Below are positions 37,152-46,869 of a stretch of 60,815 nt of DNA, piece by piece (positions within the stretch are counted from its first letter, which is position 1; every line of letters starts with the position of its first letter). Source of the DNA: Actinomycetota bacterium. GTDB lineage: Bacteria > Actinomycetota > Actinomycetes > Streptosporangiales > Streptosporangiaceae. Made by a program: the position numbers and the translations under genes. The stretch spans positions 1 to 60,815 of the forward strand of contig DAHVDE010000117.1 of NCBI GenBank assembly GCA_027313705.1, in the 5' to 3' direction. The notes beneath the pieces were generated by a model that worked only from the letters and a program-made list of their open reading frames with translations, was not told the origin of the DNA and made no database searches.

Positions 37152-38006
37152 CTAGCCGAGGTCCGCCGCGTCAGCGAGCGCGCGATAACCAGGCACCGGA
37201 TCGGCGTCAGCAGAGTCGGTCACAAGCTGGACGCATACATGGTCGGCGCCTGCCGCGATGAACTCGGCAAGTTGGCTGGCGACCTGCCCGGCATCACCGT
37301 GCGCTACCAGCGCGTCGATCAGCGCGTCGCTGCCGCCGCCGGCCAGGTCGTCGTCGGTCCAGCCGAGGCGCCGCAAGTTGTTCAGGTAGTTCTCGAGGCC
37401 CAGGTACGGGCGCTGCACCCGTGGCCGCCCGATCGCCCGCGCCGCCGCCGGGTCGGATTCGATCACGACCTTGTGCTCGACGGCGAGCAGCGGCCCGGCA
37501 CCCAGCGTTTCCCTGGCCTGGGCGACGTACCGCGGAGTCACCAGATAGGGGTGCGCGCCCGCGGTGCGCTCGGCCGCGAGCCGCAGCATCCTTGGCCCGA
37601 GGGCGGCCAGGACCAGGCTCTGCGCGGGCACTCCGCCGGCGATCAGGTCGTTCAGGTACTTCACGGTCCTCTGGTACGGGCTGGCGTACTCCGCCGTCGC
37701 CTCCCGGTGGCCGACGCCGACGCCGAGCAGGAACCTTCCCGGGTGAACGGTCTCGATGCGCTTGAACGAGGCGGCTACCTCGCGGGCGCCGCTCTGCCAC
37801 ATGTTCACTATCCCCGTGGCCACGACAAGTTCGTTCGTGGCGGCAAGCAACTGATCGACGATCTTGAGGTCGGCGCCAGGGGAGCCGCCTAGCCAGAGCG
37901 CGCCGTAACCTAGCCGTTCGATCTTCGTCGCCAGTTCCGGCGTCACCATGGTGACCGACCGCCAGATCCCGTACGGCCCGAGCAGCGAACGCCAGTTCAC
38001 AGTCAT
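37152..38006 (-). CDS. LLM-class (probably F420-dependent) oxidoreductase
   Basis: Luciferase-like TIM-barrel oxidoreductase, 284 aa. Seen: KIERLGYGALWLGGSPGADLKIV, ATGIVNMWQSGAREVAASFKRI, HPGRFLLGVGVGHREA, LAALGPRMLRLAAERTAGAHPYLV, and the C-terminal GADHVCVQLV. These match the actinobacterial subfamily that uses coenzyme F420; FMN use cannot be excluded. It lies 57 bp upstream of the FAD subunit gene on the same strand, with a candidate promoter between. Substrate unknown. Confidence 0.85.
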   Translation of the reverse strand: MTVNWRSLLGPYGIWRSVTMVTPELATKIERLGYGALWLGGSPGADLKIVDQLLAATNELVVATGIVNMWQSGAREVAASFKRIETVHPGRFLLGVGVGHREATAEYASPYQRTVKYLNDLIAGGVPAQSLVLAALGPRMLRLAAERTAGAHPYLVTPRYVAQARETLGAGPLLAVEHKVVIESDPAAARAIGRPRVQRPYLGLENYLNNLRRLGWTDDDLAGGGSDALIDALVAHGDAGQVASQLAEFIAAGADHVCVQLVTDSADADPVPGYRALADAADLG

Positions 38007-38079
38007 GATCCCTCCGCGTCGCGGCGTGAAGCTCGCCGGATTAGCTGGTGCCTTCGACCGACGTTAGCAGCCGGCCCGG

Positions 38080-39111
38080 CTAGCTGACCTCGAGCACCGC
38101 CGCCCCGGTCACCCGGTCCGCGGCCAGGTCAGCAAGCGCCTGGTCAGCGGACTCAAACGGATAGGTCCGCACGGCAACCCTCAGCCGCAACCGGGCGGCA
38201 AGCCGCAGGAACTCCTCGGCGTCTCCCCTGGTGTTCGAGGTGACGCTGCGCAAGTTCCGTTCCTGAAACAACTCACGCTCATAGTTGAGCGAGGGAAGGT
38301 CGGTCAGGTAGATACCCGCGATCGCGCAGGTACCGCCCCGGTCAAGTGCCCGCAGCGCGGTCGGCACCACATCGCCGACCGGAGCGAAGATGATTGCCGA
38401 GTCCAAGGGCTCAGGGGCTGGATCGAAGGAATCCTGAGCCGACGCGGCGCCGAGCTCAATGGCCAGGTCCCGCGCCGCCTGCGCCCTGGTGAACACGTGC
38501 ACGGTCGCCCCTTGCGCCATCGCCACCTGCGAGGCGAGGTGCGCCGACCCGCCGAACCCCCAGACCCCGAGCGTGCCGCCAGGCGGAAGCTCGGCCCGCA
38601 GCAGTGCGCGGTAACCAATGATTCCCGCGCAAAGCAGCGGCGCCAGTTCGGCGTCGCTGAACCCGCGCGGCAGCGGATGCACATAACTGTCGGCCGCGAC
38701 CAGGTACTCGGCGTAACCGCCTTCGGTGTCCCAGCCGGTGTAGAGCGAATTCGGGCACAGATTCTCCTCGCCGCGCCGACAGAACCGGCAGGCACCGTCC
38801 GTCCCCGCGAGCCACGCCACCCCGACCCTGTCGCCTGGCGCGAACCGCGTGGTGCCAGGCCCTGCCGCCACGACCTCGCCGACGACCTCGTGCCCAGGCG
38901 TGACGTCTGGGCGTTTGGGCGGCAGGTCACCTTCGGCCAGGTGCAGGTCGGTACGGCACACTCCGCACCGCGCGACCCTGATCAGCAGCTGCCCTGGGCC
39001 TGGTGCGGGAATCTCCCGCTCGGTCAGCCCGAGCGGTCCGCCGGTGTCAAGGAAAGGACCAGGCTCGTGTACCACCCATGCCCGCATCGCACCAGGATAA
39101 GCGGCGGTCAC
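38080..39111 (-). CDS. Zinc-dependent alcohol dehydrogenase
   Basis: Medium-chain NAD(P)-dependent dehydrogenase, 343 aa. The GTG at 39111 has AAGGTGG upstream; an ATG at 39087 ([11 protein letters not shown]) is the alternative. Catalytic zinc site: [20 protein letters not shown] and [16 protein letters not shown]. The structural zinc is carried by [16 protein letters not shown]. The Rossmann motif is [16 protein letters not shown] rather than the usual GxGxxG. This resembles the AdhA-type enzymes of mycobacteria. It overlaps the upstream acyltransferase end by 65 bp (41 bp with the shorter start), so they are probably transcribed together. Confidence 0.9.
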   Translation of the reverse strand: MTAAYPGAMRAWVVHEPGPFLDTGGPLGLTEREIPAPGPGQLLIRVARCGVCRTDLHLAEGDLPPKRPDVTPGHEVVGEVVAAGPGTTRFAPGDRVGVAWLAGTDGACRFCRRGEENLCPNSLYTGWDTEGGYAEYLVAADSYVHPLPRGFSDAELAPLLCAGIIGYRALLRAELPPGGTLGVWGFGGSAHLASQVAMAQGATVHVFTRAQAARDLAIELGAASAQDSFDPAPEPLDSAIIFAPVGDVVPTALRALDRGGTCAIAGIYLTDLPSLNYERELFQERNLRSVTSNTRGDAEEFLRLAARLRLRVAVRTYPFESADQALADLAADRVTGAAVLEVS

Positions 39112-40204
39112 GAGCGGCCACCTTGACTCGTCCGTACTGCCTGAGCACCTTGTCGGCCGCGGTGTAGGCGCGGGGATGCGCCCGGATCTGCCGCACCGCC
39201 CACTGCGTCGGCGCCAGCCTGGCCTTGTGCACGGCAGCCAGCGCCGACCTGGTGGTGACCGTGCCTTCCCCGACGCTCAGGTCGTAGCTCTTCACGGACT
39301 CTTTGTAATGCTTTTCCCCCTTGCCCAAGTCGATCAGGCAAGGCCCGAGCTGAGCGATGCCCCTGGTCATGGCCAGCAGGTGGACGATTCCCGGCGAGTA
39401 CCTGGCCATCGCCGGGTCGTAGGCGCAAAGCCACCCGGCGATCACGTCCTTGTTACGGAGATTGAAGATCGCCGCAACCGGCCGGTCACCGGCATACAGC
39501 ATTGACTGCATGCTGGAGAACCCGTCATGGCGGCAGGTGAGCATGTCCTCGATGGCGGCTACCACCCAGCGCTCGCCGAAAATATCCGTCCGCCCGGTCC
39601 GCTGGTACTGATCGGACTTCCAGTCGATGAGCGTGCGCAGGTCGCCGCGGTCAGGCGAGTCGAGCACGCACTTGACCTGGCCGACATCACGAGTCAGCTT
39701 GCGGACCTTGCGGCCCACCTCCTTGCGGAGATGGGACCGTCCGGCCAGCACCTGCTCCTCGTAGGCCGCGAACCCGTCGCTCAGGTCGATCACCGGCGAG
39801 GGCGCGGCCGCCACCTGATAGCGGTCAAACGGCGCCTGCCCGCTGACCAGGTGATCGAACTGCCATACCGAAAGCCCGCAGTCGCGCAGCAGTTCGCTGG
39901 CATCCCACTCCGCGCCAGGCGCGTGCACCAGCCCCTGGCAGTCGCTGAGCCCGGCGCCGATCGGCTTGCCGACCCCGAGCCGGCCGGCCTGGAAGGGGAA
40001 GAACCCAACCGGGCCGGACCCGTCAGTCAGCACCGCGACTCGCGCGTCGTCATGCCCGGCTTCCGCCCGCGCCCGCTCGATCGCCATGGCGAACTCCGGG
40101 CTGAGGAACGGATTGCGCAGTCGCTTGTCCTGGTCTTGCATCGCGTGCCAGGCACCGACCTCGGCAGCACCGAGTTCAGCCGGACGCACTACAAAGGCCC
40201 GCAT
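39047..40204 (-). CDS. FemAB/BioF2-like GNAT acyltransferase
   Basis: 385 aa from the ATG at 40204 with GAGGGGG upstream. The sequence has [37 protein letters not shown], the central coiled segment [19 protein letters not shown], and [34 protein letters not shown] with [13 protein letters not shown]. These mark the CelD/BioF2 acetyltransferase domain found in exopolysaccharide and cell-wall clusters. It probably acylates a glycan precursor. It lies 10 bp after the large membrane protein and closes the glycan operon. The extended C-terminal tail overlaps the alcohol dehydrogenase start. Confidence 0.75.
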   Translation of the reverse strand: MRAFVVRPAELGAAEVGAWHAMQDQDKRLRNPFLSPEFAMAIERARAEAGHDDARVAVLTDGSGPVGFFPFQAGRLGVGKPIGAGLSDCQGLVHAPGAEWDASELLRDCGLSVWQFDHLVSGQAPFDRYQVAAAPSPVIDLSDGFAAYEEQVLAGRSHLRKEVGRKVRKLTRDVGQVKCVLDSPDRGDLRTLIDWKSDQYQRTGRTDIFGERWVVAAIEDMLTCRHDGFSSMQSMLYAGDRPVAAIFNLRNKDVIAGWLCAYDPAMARYSPGIVHLLAMTRGIAQLGPCLIDLGKGEKHYKESVKSYDLSVGEGTVTTRSALAAVHKARLAPTQWAVRQIRAHPRAYTAADKVLRQYGRVKVAARDRRLSWCDAGMGGTRAWSFP

Positions 40205-40214
40205 GTGCACCCCC

Positions 40215-42401
40215 TCATCCGAGAACCACGAACCTCTCCGCCACGGCGGCAAGCAGCAAGGCGAGCACGGGAAGTGAAGCGACACCGAGCGGCGTGAGCA
40301 GCCGCCGGCCGGCAGGCACGCATTCCCTGATGAACTCGCGCGACCCGAGCAGCAACAGGGCGACCAGCAGCGCGCCCATTCCGATCGGGCTCCACGCCGT
40401 CTGCTTAGCGCTTCCCGCTGCCCGGGTCGCGCTGACCGCCTGACTGCCGCTCGCCCGCGGTGCGCTCGTGCTCAGCCTGGCCTGGTAGACGGCCGCGTCC
40501 TGGCCCGAGTACACGAGCCGGAGCGCGGGGTCCGCAGACAGCGCCGCACGGAACCTGGCATCCCAGCCTGGCCGGTAGCCGGCCGTCTGCTCGGTGAACT
40601 CGGCTTCCGTGTGGTCGGTAATCAAGAACGCGCCACGGCCCAGGCCGCGCAGCGCGGCGACCACTCCGCTGGTACGCGCCGGGTTGGCGGGCGCGTGCGC
40701 GGAGACGTACCGTACCCGGCCAATGTCCCTGAACGCCCAGGGCATCTGCGGCGTCGCGTTGACCCCGGCGGGCTGACTGACCCAGAGCACGGCGGTGCCA
40801 TGCCGATCATGCCGGTAGATGTAGTTCATCGCCGCGTACTCGCTGCGCGGCGTGCGCTCGAAGGCCTCGTTCCCGTACCTGGCAACCACGAAGAGCACGG
40901 CCACGCTTACCGTGAGTACCCCGGCCATCACCAGGGCAATCGCCGTACCGAGCCGGCCAGGGCCAGATTCAGGCCCCCGGTTATCGCGAGCCTGGCCGGT
41001 CAGCGCGATCTGGCCCACGCCAAGGCCACTGACGTCGAGCCTTCGCCTTCCGACCTGGCCGACTCGCGCCTGCTTGCTGGCCGTGCCAGGAAAGAACAGG
41101 CAGGCGGCGAGCACGGCGATCGCGGGCAGCGCGAACAGGTATACCCGCAGCACGATCTCGCCGCCGTAGTTCTGCAGGGCAACCATCACAAGCGGCGCGA
41201 GCAGCAGCACGATCAGTGCCCGGTCGCTCATGCCGCCGCGCCATCGACGCGCCAGCCCGAGCAGCGCCATCCCCGTCATCAGCCCGGCAAGCACGATCCT
41301 GGTCTGGTCGGCCAGTTGGTGCACGGGCGGCCCGGTCACCCGGCCATTCACGCTCAGCTGGAAAGTCCCGAACAGGTTACCGACATTACCGAAAATAACG
41401 GACTCATGCCCGGACCAGTACGCGACGGTGCCATAGCTGATCCAGCCCGCCAAGAGCACGCCGAACAGCACGGGCAGTCCGCGCGCGGTGCAGCGCCCGG
41501 CAAGCACGAGACCGCCGACCGCCAGGATCAGCAGGAAGGGGGTCAGCTGATGGCTCAGGGTTACCACCCAGAAGATCAAGATCATCAGCAGCAAGAGGAC
41601 ACCGCGCTGACGCGTTCCGATCGGGCCGGACGGCAACTCGCCTGGCGTGCGCCGTCCGGCCATCGGCCGCCCGCTGAACCACTTGACCGCGATGGCGATC
41701 AGGACCAGGTAGAGCAGGAAGCCGAAGCTCTGCGGCGAGAAGTAATCCTGCCCGACCCAGTTGCCCAGGCAGAACAGCAGCGCCGCCAGCCAGCGCGCCC
41801 GCCAGTCCAGCCGCAGCGCAGAAGTCAGCAGCAGGAAAGGGGCGAGCATCAGCAGGTCGATGAGGACCGGCCACCACGTCATCAGCGGCAGCAGGCTGTG
41901 CGCTCCCGCCGCGCGGGTCACGAACGCGATGAACGCGAAAAAGCCCGGCCAGCTAAAGTACGCCTCGAGGTTTGGCGCGGCGTGGCCGGTCTGGCTGACA
42001 TAGTTAACGAAACCCGAGATCTGGTAGGTCGTGGCGAACCTCGGCAGCGGCTCGACCAGCGCAGTCACGCCGTCCAGGCAGAGCACGACGCCGGCCAGCA
42101 TGACGACGAGAACGGCGGCCGCTGGCCGCCGCCGTCCAAGCATCACCACGAACGAGCCCACGACGAGCGCCAGCCCGACCAGGCTGAGCACGGGGAGCAC
42201 CGAGATAAGCCCGAGCCCGCCAAGCGCCTCGATCCGCACTCCGGAAAGCGGCAGCAAGAACAACAGCAGCCCGGTGACGAAGGCCGCTGCCGCCATCCCG
42301 AGCAGCACCAGCTCACGACGGTTGCTAGCCGGCTCCGCCCGCGCCTGCGTCGCGGCGCCCGGCCGCCCGAGAAGCGAAGTCCCAGCCGATGCCGTGGTCA
42401 C
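40215..42401 (-). CDS. Large polytopic membrane protein of the glycan cluster
   Basis: 728 aa from the GTG at 42401, preceded by GGAGG at 6 nt; the frame also opens at 42461 without a ribosome site. More than ten hydrophobic helices fill the first 500 or so residues, including a conserved-looking LGNWVGQDYFSPQSFGFLLY between helices. A soluble extracytoplasmic region (about 530-690, with RHGTAVLWVSQP and FLITDHTEAEFTEQTAGYRPG) precedes two C-terminal helices. The layout resembles GT-C-type glycosyltransferases or O-antigen ligase-like proteins, but no signature residue was recognised. It overlaps the flippase gene by 77 bp. No function is assigned beyond surface-glycan assembly. Confidence 0.75.
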   Translation of the reverse strand: MTTASAGTSLLGRPGAATQARAEPASNRRELVLLGMAAAAFVTGLLLFLLPLSGVRIEALGGLGLISVLPVLSLVGLALVVGSFVVMLGRRRPAAAVLVVMLAGVVLCLDGVTALVEPLPRFATTYQISGFVNYVSQTGHAAPNLEAYFSWPGFFAFIAFVTRAAGAHSLLPLMTWWPVLIDLLMLAPFLLLTSALRLDWRARWLAALLFCLGNWVGQDYFSPQSFGFLLYLVLIAIAVKWFSGRPMAGRRTPGELPSGPIGTRQRGVLLLLMILIFWVVTLSHQLTPFLLILAVGGLVLAGRCTARGLPVLFGVLLAGWISYGTVAYWSGHESVIFGNVGNLFGTFQLSVNGRVTGPPVHQLADQTRIVLAGLMTGMALLGLARRWRGGMSDRALIVLLLAPLVMVALQNYGGEIVLRVYLFALPAIAVLAACLFFPGTASKQARVGQVGRRRLDVSGLGVGQIALTGQARDNRGPESGPGRLGTAIALVMAGVLTVSVAVLFVVARYGNEAFERTPRSEYAAMNYIYRHDRHGTAVLWVSQPAGVNATPQMPWAFRDIGRVRYVSAHAPANPARTSGVVAALRGLGRGAFLITDHTEAEFTEQTAGYRPGWDARFRAALSADPALRLVYSGQDAAVYQARLSTSAPRASGSQAVSATRAAGSAKQTAWSPIGMGALLVALLLLGSREFIRECVPAGRRLLTPLGVASLPVLALLLAAVAERFVVLG

Positions 42402-43731
42402 GCAGCGCCTCCATAAGCGGGCCGGCGGCTTGCCGCCGGCGTGACGATGGTTCACTTTCACTTCGCGCCGCCTGCGCTGGCCGGCGCTGGCCGGCCCGCA
42501 AGATGCCGACGAGGCCGGGCAGTATCGCCGCCGCGATGACGCTCTGGCTGATCAGGACGGCAATCCCGGCTCCTGTTATGCCGATGAACCTGACGAGCCC
42601 GGTGGTCAGGCCGAGGACGAAAACGGCCCGCACCCCCTGGACGAGCGCTACGAATGACGTGCGGTTCGCGGCCCGCAGCGCGCCGAGGTAGATCTCGGTT
42701 ACCGCCTTGGGCAAGGTAGCCGCGGCAAGCAGGATCAGGATCGGCGCGCCGTACCTGCCGTAGCCGGCGCCGAAGAGGCCGAGCACGAAGGGCGCGAGCA
42801 GCGCGGATCCGGCCGCCACCGGAACCAGAACGATCATGATCCGCCGCAATGCCGCCCGCGCGTGCCCGGCCAGCCGCACCGGATCCAGGGTGCCTTCCGC
42901 GGTCAGCGACAGCGCCATGTTGGTGGCCAGCAGGTCGATGGTCGCGCCGATGGCCCAGGCTATGTAGAAGTAGGCGTTCATGCTTGGCGGCACGAAGAGC
43001 GCGACGAGCACGGGAACGAGGCTGATGGTGGCCAGCAGCATCAGCGCTCCTGGCACGTCACCGGCCAGGAACCGCCCGACCTCCGCCCGGTCAGGCGGCT
43101 CGGCACCAGGCTCGCCTGCGCGCCCGCGCAGTAGCCTGCGGAAGATCAGCAGATTGACCAGCGGAACCGCGAGCGCGGCCGGAGCCATCCACGCCACGTA
43201 GAGGCCGCCGTGCGGCAGCAGGCCGGCCAGCGGAAGCAGCAGGCCGATCTTGGCGACGCCGAAGACCGCGTTCTCGAGCGTCACCCAGCTGGCGCTGCGC
43301 AGTCCGATCAGCGCGCCATCCTGGAGGGTGAACAGCGCCCACACCACGACGCACCCGGTAAAGACGAGGCCGCCCCCAAAGCTGCTCAGCTCGGAATAAG
43401 AGGTGCCTGGCCGGCCGGCGATCACCACGAAGACGGCCGAGCCCACGATCGCTGATACCACGCTCGCGGCATAGCCCAGCCTGATCAGCCTGCCGGCCTT
43501 TGGCCCTGCCCGCGGAATAAACCTGGCCATGGCGCCCATCAGGCTGAGTGCCGTGATGCCCGCGATCAGGTTGAGCGCCGAGTACCCGGCGGAGGCCCGT
43601 CCGACGTCGGCTGCCTGGTAATGGCGCGCCGCGAGCAGCCAGAAGGCGAGCCCGAGCACCCCGGTGACGACCGCATTGGCCATCAGCGCATCACCATTGC
43701 GCAGCAACGGCGAACTACGGTAGCCGCTCAC
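42325..43731 (-). CDS. Polysaccharide flippase-like membrane protein (MOP/Wzx type)
   Basis: 468 aa with about 12-14 hydrophobic helices and the MOP-family features: MANAVVTGVLGLAFWLLAARHY at the N-terminus, DVGRASAGYSALNLIAG, and FGAGYGRYGAPILILLAAATLPKA. Such proteins move lipid-linked oligosaccharides across the membrane. The C-terminal 60 residues (QRRPAQAARSESEPSSRRRQ onward) are a charged cytoplasmic tail encoded partly over the next gene. It overlaps the upstream deacetylase by 4 bp. Confidence 0.85.
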   Translation of the reverse strand: MSGYRSSPLLRNGDALMANAVVTGVLGLAFWLLAARHYQAADVGRASAGYSALNLIAGITALSLMGAMARFIPRAGPKAGRLIRLGYAASVVSAIVGSAVFVVIAGRPGTSYSELSSFGGGLVFTGCVVVWALFTLQDGALIGLRSASWVTLENAVFGVAKIGLLLPLAGLLPHGGLYVAWMAPAALAVPLVNLLIFRRLLRGRAGEPGAEPPDRAEVGRFLAGDVPGALMLLATISLVPVLVALFVPPSMNAYFYIAWAIGATIDLLATNMALSLTAEGTLDPVRLAGHARAALRRIMIVLVPVAAGSALLAPFVLGLFGAGYGRYGAPILILLAAATLPKAVTEIYLGALRAANRTSFVALVQGVRAVFVLGLTTGLVRFIGITGAGIAVLISQSVIAAAILPGLVGILRAGQRRPAQAARSESEPSSRRRQAAGPLMEALRDHGIGWDFASRAAGRRDAGAGGAG

Positions 43732-44573
43732 GGCGCCCAGTGCGCCCGCCTGACCGCCGACCAGCCCAGGGTCAGCATGCGGTAGCCGGCGAAACCGAGC
43801 GGCAGCCGCCGTGCGGCAACGGTCCTGGCGAAGGCCGACAGTCTCGTCGACCGCGAGATCGTCAGCCTGGGCAGCGCGAACTGGTCGGACGCCGCGGACG
43901 CCAGGCGGTTGCTGACGGCGCAGCCGTACTCATAGCCAGTGCGGGCCGCCTGAGCCCTGACCAGCCTGCTCGAGTAGCCGAACGGGTAGGCGACGCCGTG
44001 GACCTGCCGGCCAAGCTGGTCTTCGAGTTCCTTCTTGCTGTCGGCGAGCTCCTTTCTCAGCAGGTCAGCAGGCAGCTGATCGAGTTGCGGGTGGCACACG
44101 GTGTGCCCGGCTACTTCGATACCCGCCGCGGCGACGGCGCGAAGCTGGTCAAAACTGAGCATGCCAGGCGGAACCTTGCGACAGCCTGGCCTGCCGCTCG
44201 CACGACTCATCCAGCCACTGGTCGCGAACAGCGTGCCGGTGAACCCGTACTCGGTGAGCAGCGGCAGCGCCACCTCGTAGAAGTCGGCCGTGCCGTCGTC
44301 GAAGGTCAGCACGACCGGCTTGGCGGGCAGGCGGGTACCTGACTTTATGGTCGCGACCAGGCCGGCAGCGGTCAGGGCCTGAAACCCGCTGGCCCGCAGG
44401 TACTCAAGCTGCCGCGCGAAATGATCGGGCGCGGCGGCCAGCCGATTCGCCGACACCGGCTCAGAGCTGACCTCGTGGTACATGAGAATCGGCACCCGCT
44501 GCACCGTTCCAGGTTGCCCGGCCACTCCCCGCGCGGCGCGGCGATGGCCCGATGGCTCGATAAGTTCGGTCAT
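43728..44573 (-). CDS. Polysaccharide deacetylase (NodB-fold)
   Basis: Carbohydrate esterase 4-type protein, 281 aa from the ATG at 44573 with GGAGGTGAC upstream; the longer frame from 44624 would overlap GT2. Seen: VPILMYHEVSSEPVSA, the metal-binding VVLTFDDGTADFYEVALPLL, GFTGTLFATSGWM, GIEVAGHTVCHPQLDQL with the two metal His residues, and VAYPFGYSSRLV. It lacks a signal peptide, so it may act on a cytoplasmic lipid-linked sugar. It starts 1 bp after the GT2 end and overlaps the flippase. Confidence 0.9.
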   Translation of the reverse strand: MTELIEPSGHRRAARGVAGQPGTVQRVPILMYHEVSSEPVSANRLAAAPDHFARQLEYLRASGFQALTAAGLVATIKSGTRLPAKPVVLTFDDGTADFYEVALPLLTEYGFTGTLFATSGWMSRASGRPGCRKVPPGMLSFDQLRAVAAAGIEVAGHTVCHPQLDQLPADLLRKELADSKKELEDQLGRQVHGVAYPFGYSSRLVRAQAARTGYEYGCAVSNRLASAASDQFALPRLTISRSTRLSAFARTVAARRLPLGFAGYRMLTLGWSAVRRAHWAP

Positions 44574-44574
44574 G

Positions 44575-45531
44575 TCACCTCCGGGTGAGCAGGCCAGCCG
44601 TGTAGCCGGCAACGGCAGCGGCAAGGCCGCCGACGATCGCGACCGCCCGGCCGGCTCCGGCCAGGTCGCCGCCGAACACGCCAGCCAGGCCCCTGGCGAT
44701 GCCAGCAGGCAACGTGACGAACGCCTGCCTGCGCTCGGCGGCCAGCCCGTCGGCCGAGCCGACCCGCCTGCTGACCACTGCCTTGGACATCCCTTCCGCG
44801 TAACACCGCTTGAGGAAGTAGCGCGCAGTTGCCCTGTCCTGCCTGACCCGGTGCCAGATCACCGCGCGATCGTCGATAAGCAGCAGGGCGCCTGGCCGCC
44901 GCTGGCCGATCTTGATGCAGAACTCGGTTTCCTCGCAGCCGAGCGGCAACCGCTGACCAGAACGCCCGACCCCGCTAGGGAAACCCCCGGCCAGGCCGAA
45001 CACTTCGCGCCTGAACGAGGCATTGCCGCCGAGCAGGTTCCGCACCGGCCGGCCAGGCTGCGGCATGCCTAGGTAGTTACAGCCAACTACCCAGTCGAAC
45101 TCAGGCGGGAACCAGGACGGCCTCATCTCGTCCCAGCTGGGCAGGGTCAGGCCGCCCACGCCGGCCACCCGCTCGCCGGCGTAACCATCGGCCAGGTACT
45201 TGAGCCACTTGGGATCGGCGACCGCATCGTCGTCGAGGAACGCGATCACGTCGCCCTTGGCAACTCCGACGCCGGTGTTCTTGCCGCCAGACAGGCCGCG
45301 CGGACCCTGGTTGGGCACCAGGCTGATCGGCGGCGAGCCGCCTTGCCCGGCCAGTTCTGCCTCCAGCCGGGCGAAGAGCTCCTCGTTGTGGTCGACCACG
45401 ATGATCAGTTCGTGCGCGGGCTGGCTCTGGCCGCGCAGCGAGGCGATGGCGGCCAGCGTGTCGTCCCAGCGATCCAGCGTGAAGACGCAGATCACCACCG
45501 AGACAGCCGGAGCGGCACCGGCGTCGCTCAT
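44575..45531 (-). CDS. Glycosyltransferase family 2 with C-terminal membrane helix
   Basis: 318 aa from the ATG at 45531, which overlaps the previous stop (ATGA). The GT-A fold is visible: VSVVICVFTLDRWDDTLAAI, LSGGKNTGVGVAKGDVIAFL, the metal-binding DDD of AFLDDDAVADPKWL, LLGGNASFRREVF, and LGCEETEFCIKIGQ, the acceptor-side ED-like motif. The C-terminus has a hydrophobic segment (about 280-310). The nucleotide sugar is unknown. Confidence 0.9.
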   Translation of the reverse strand: MSDAGAAPAVSVVICVFTLDRWDDTLAAIASLRGQSQPAHELIIVVDHNEELFARLEAELAGQGGSPPISLVPNQGPRGLSGGKNTGVGVAKGDVIAFLDDDAVADPKWLKYLADGYAGERVAGVGGLTLPSWDEMRPSWFPPEFDWVVGCNYLGMPQPGRPVRNLLGGNASFRREVFGLAGGFPSGVGRSGQRLPLGCEETEFCIKIGQRRPGALLLIDDRAVIWHRVRQDRATARYFLKRCYAEGMSKAVVSRRVGSADGLAAERRQAFVTLPAGIARGLAGVFGGDLAGAGRAVAIVGGLAAAVAGYTAGLLTRR

Positions 45532-46808
45532 CGGCCCGCCTGCCGCGATGACCGGTAGATCACGCCATCGAGCAGCTGGCCGCGGCCCGAGTCCTGGCTC
45601 GGCTCGATCACGGGGCGTTCGCCGGTGTTCGCGAGCCGGCCTGGCGCCATGAAGGGCTTTGGCCTGGCGGCCCGCTGGCGCCTGACGTGCCACTTCTCCG
45701 CGGCGATCAGCCGCAGGATCCGCCAGCCGTCCCTGACGGCTGACAGGTTGCTCACCCCGTGCTGCCTTGGCCGCTCATGGCTGGGGACCTCGTAGACGGA
45801 AAGTCCGGCCGTCGCGGCCCTGATCATGAGCAGCGTCTCGACCTCGAAGCCCGGTGTGTCGACGGCAAGCTTGCCGAGATGACGGGCCCAGAACGCGTTG
45901 TAGCCGTAGCACAGGTCGGTGAAGCTGGTACCGAACAGCGAGTTCACGGTGATGTTAAGCAGCCTGTTGCCGTACCGGCGCAGCGTCGTGATGTCGTCGC
46001 TGCTCCCCGCGCTGCTGAACCTCGATCCCTTCGCGAAGTCGGCCCCGGAGAGCAGGGCGCTCACGAACCTGACTATCTCGTGGCCGTCGGTCGAGCCGTC
46101 GGCGTCAATGGCGACGATGATGTCGCCGGTCGCGGCGGCGAACCCGGCGGCGAGCGCGTCGCCCTTGCCCGCGCCGCCCTGGAGCACGACCTTGACGTCG
46201 GGCCGCAACTGCCTGGCCACGTTGATGCTGCCGTCGCTTGACCGGCCGTCGACGAGGACAACCTCGCTTATCCAGTGCGGCAGCGAGGCGAAGACGCCGG
46301 GCAGGTTGGCGGCCTCGTTCATCACAGGGAGCACCACGGTGATCATCGGCGTGATCGCGATGCCATCGGCGATCTTCCTGAAGTCCCGGCCGGCCAGCCG
46401 GCCGTTGACGTGAAGCACGGCTACGTCGTCGCCGGCGCCCGCAGACGTCTTCTCGTGCCCGTTCATCGGCACGGCCTGGCCGTACTCGAAAGGCGATCGT
46501 TGCGCAGGGATGCGCACCGGGGAAAGCGCCCGCACAGAACCAGGACGCCGGCGCTCAGGCGAGCGCGGAGCGTCCCTCCTGCCCCGCATAAGGCCAGGCA
46601 GGTCTCTAGTGCCTGCGGCCTCCGCGCTCGGACGGCGCTGCGCCCGGCCAAGCGGCTGGATCAGCTCCTGGGCACCAAGACGGGCGCCCTGCGGCGGGCG
46701 GCGGTTCTGCCCGGCCGAGATGCCCTCCTGGCCGCCGAACTTCGCCCGCCGACGGCGGCGGTCCTGACGGGCGGAGCCTGGCTCAGAGCCGTTGTCGAAG
46801 TGATGCAT
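45528..46808 (-). CDS. Glycosyltransferase family 2, polyprenyl-phosphate sugar synthase-like
   Basis: 426 aa from the ATG at 46808, with GAGGAAG 6 nt upstream. The first 110 residues or so are Arg/Gln/Pro-rich and look disordered; an internal ATG (MNGHEKTSAGAGDD) at 46469 is an alternative with a poor ribosome site. The GT2 domain follows: ITVVLPVMNEAANLPGVFAS, VVLVDGRSSDGSINVARQ, GAGKGDALAAGFAAATGDI, the metal site VAIDADGSTDG, and LCYGYNAFWARHL with VETLLMIRAATAGLSVYEVP. This resembles dolichol-phosphate mannose synthases. It should make the first lipid-linked sugar of the cluster. It overlaps the next GT2 by 4 bp. Confidence 0.85.
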   Translation of the reverse strand: MHHFDNGSEPGSARQDRRRRRAKFGGQEGISAGQNRRPPQGARLGAQELIQPLGRAQRRPSAEAAGTRDLPGLMRGRRDAPRSPERRRPGSVRALSPVRIPAQRSPFEYGQAVPMNGHEKTSAGAGDDVAVLHVNGRLAGRDFRKIADGIAITPMITVVLPVMNEAANLPGVFASLPHWISEVVLVDGRSSDGSINVARQLRPDVKVVLQGGAGKGDALAAGFAAATGDIIVAIDADGSTDGHEIVRFVSALLSGADFAKGSRFSSAGSSDDITTLRRYGNRLLNITVNSLFGTSFTDLCYGYNAFWARHLGKLAVDTPGFEVETLLMIRAATAGLSVYEVPSHERPRQHGVSNLSAVRDGWRILRLIAAEKWHVRRQRAARPKPFMAPGRLANTGERPVIEPSQDSGRGQLLDGVIYRSSRQAGR

Positions 46809-46869
46809 GTTTCTTCCTCTCCCGGTGGCAGGCCCAGGGCCTGGCCGGCCTGATCACGGGGCGACTGCG

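Noticed and set aside
36525-37892. Plus-strand open frame of 455 aa over the FAD subunit and LLM genes
   Set aside because: It spans two clear minus-strand genes and the promoter gap; its composition is a shadow.
40611-42416. Plus-strand open frame of 601 aa over the large membrane protein
   Set aside because: Gln/His/Arg-rich antisense of a hydrophobic protein, a common artefact in GC-rich DNA.
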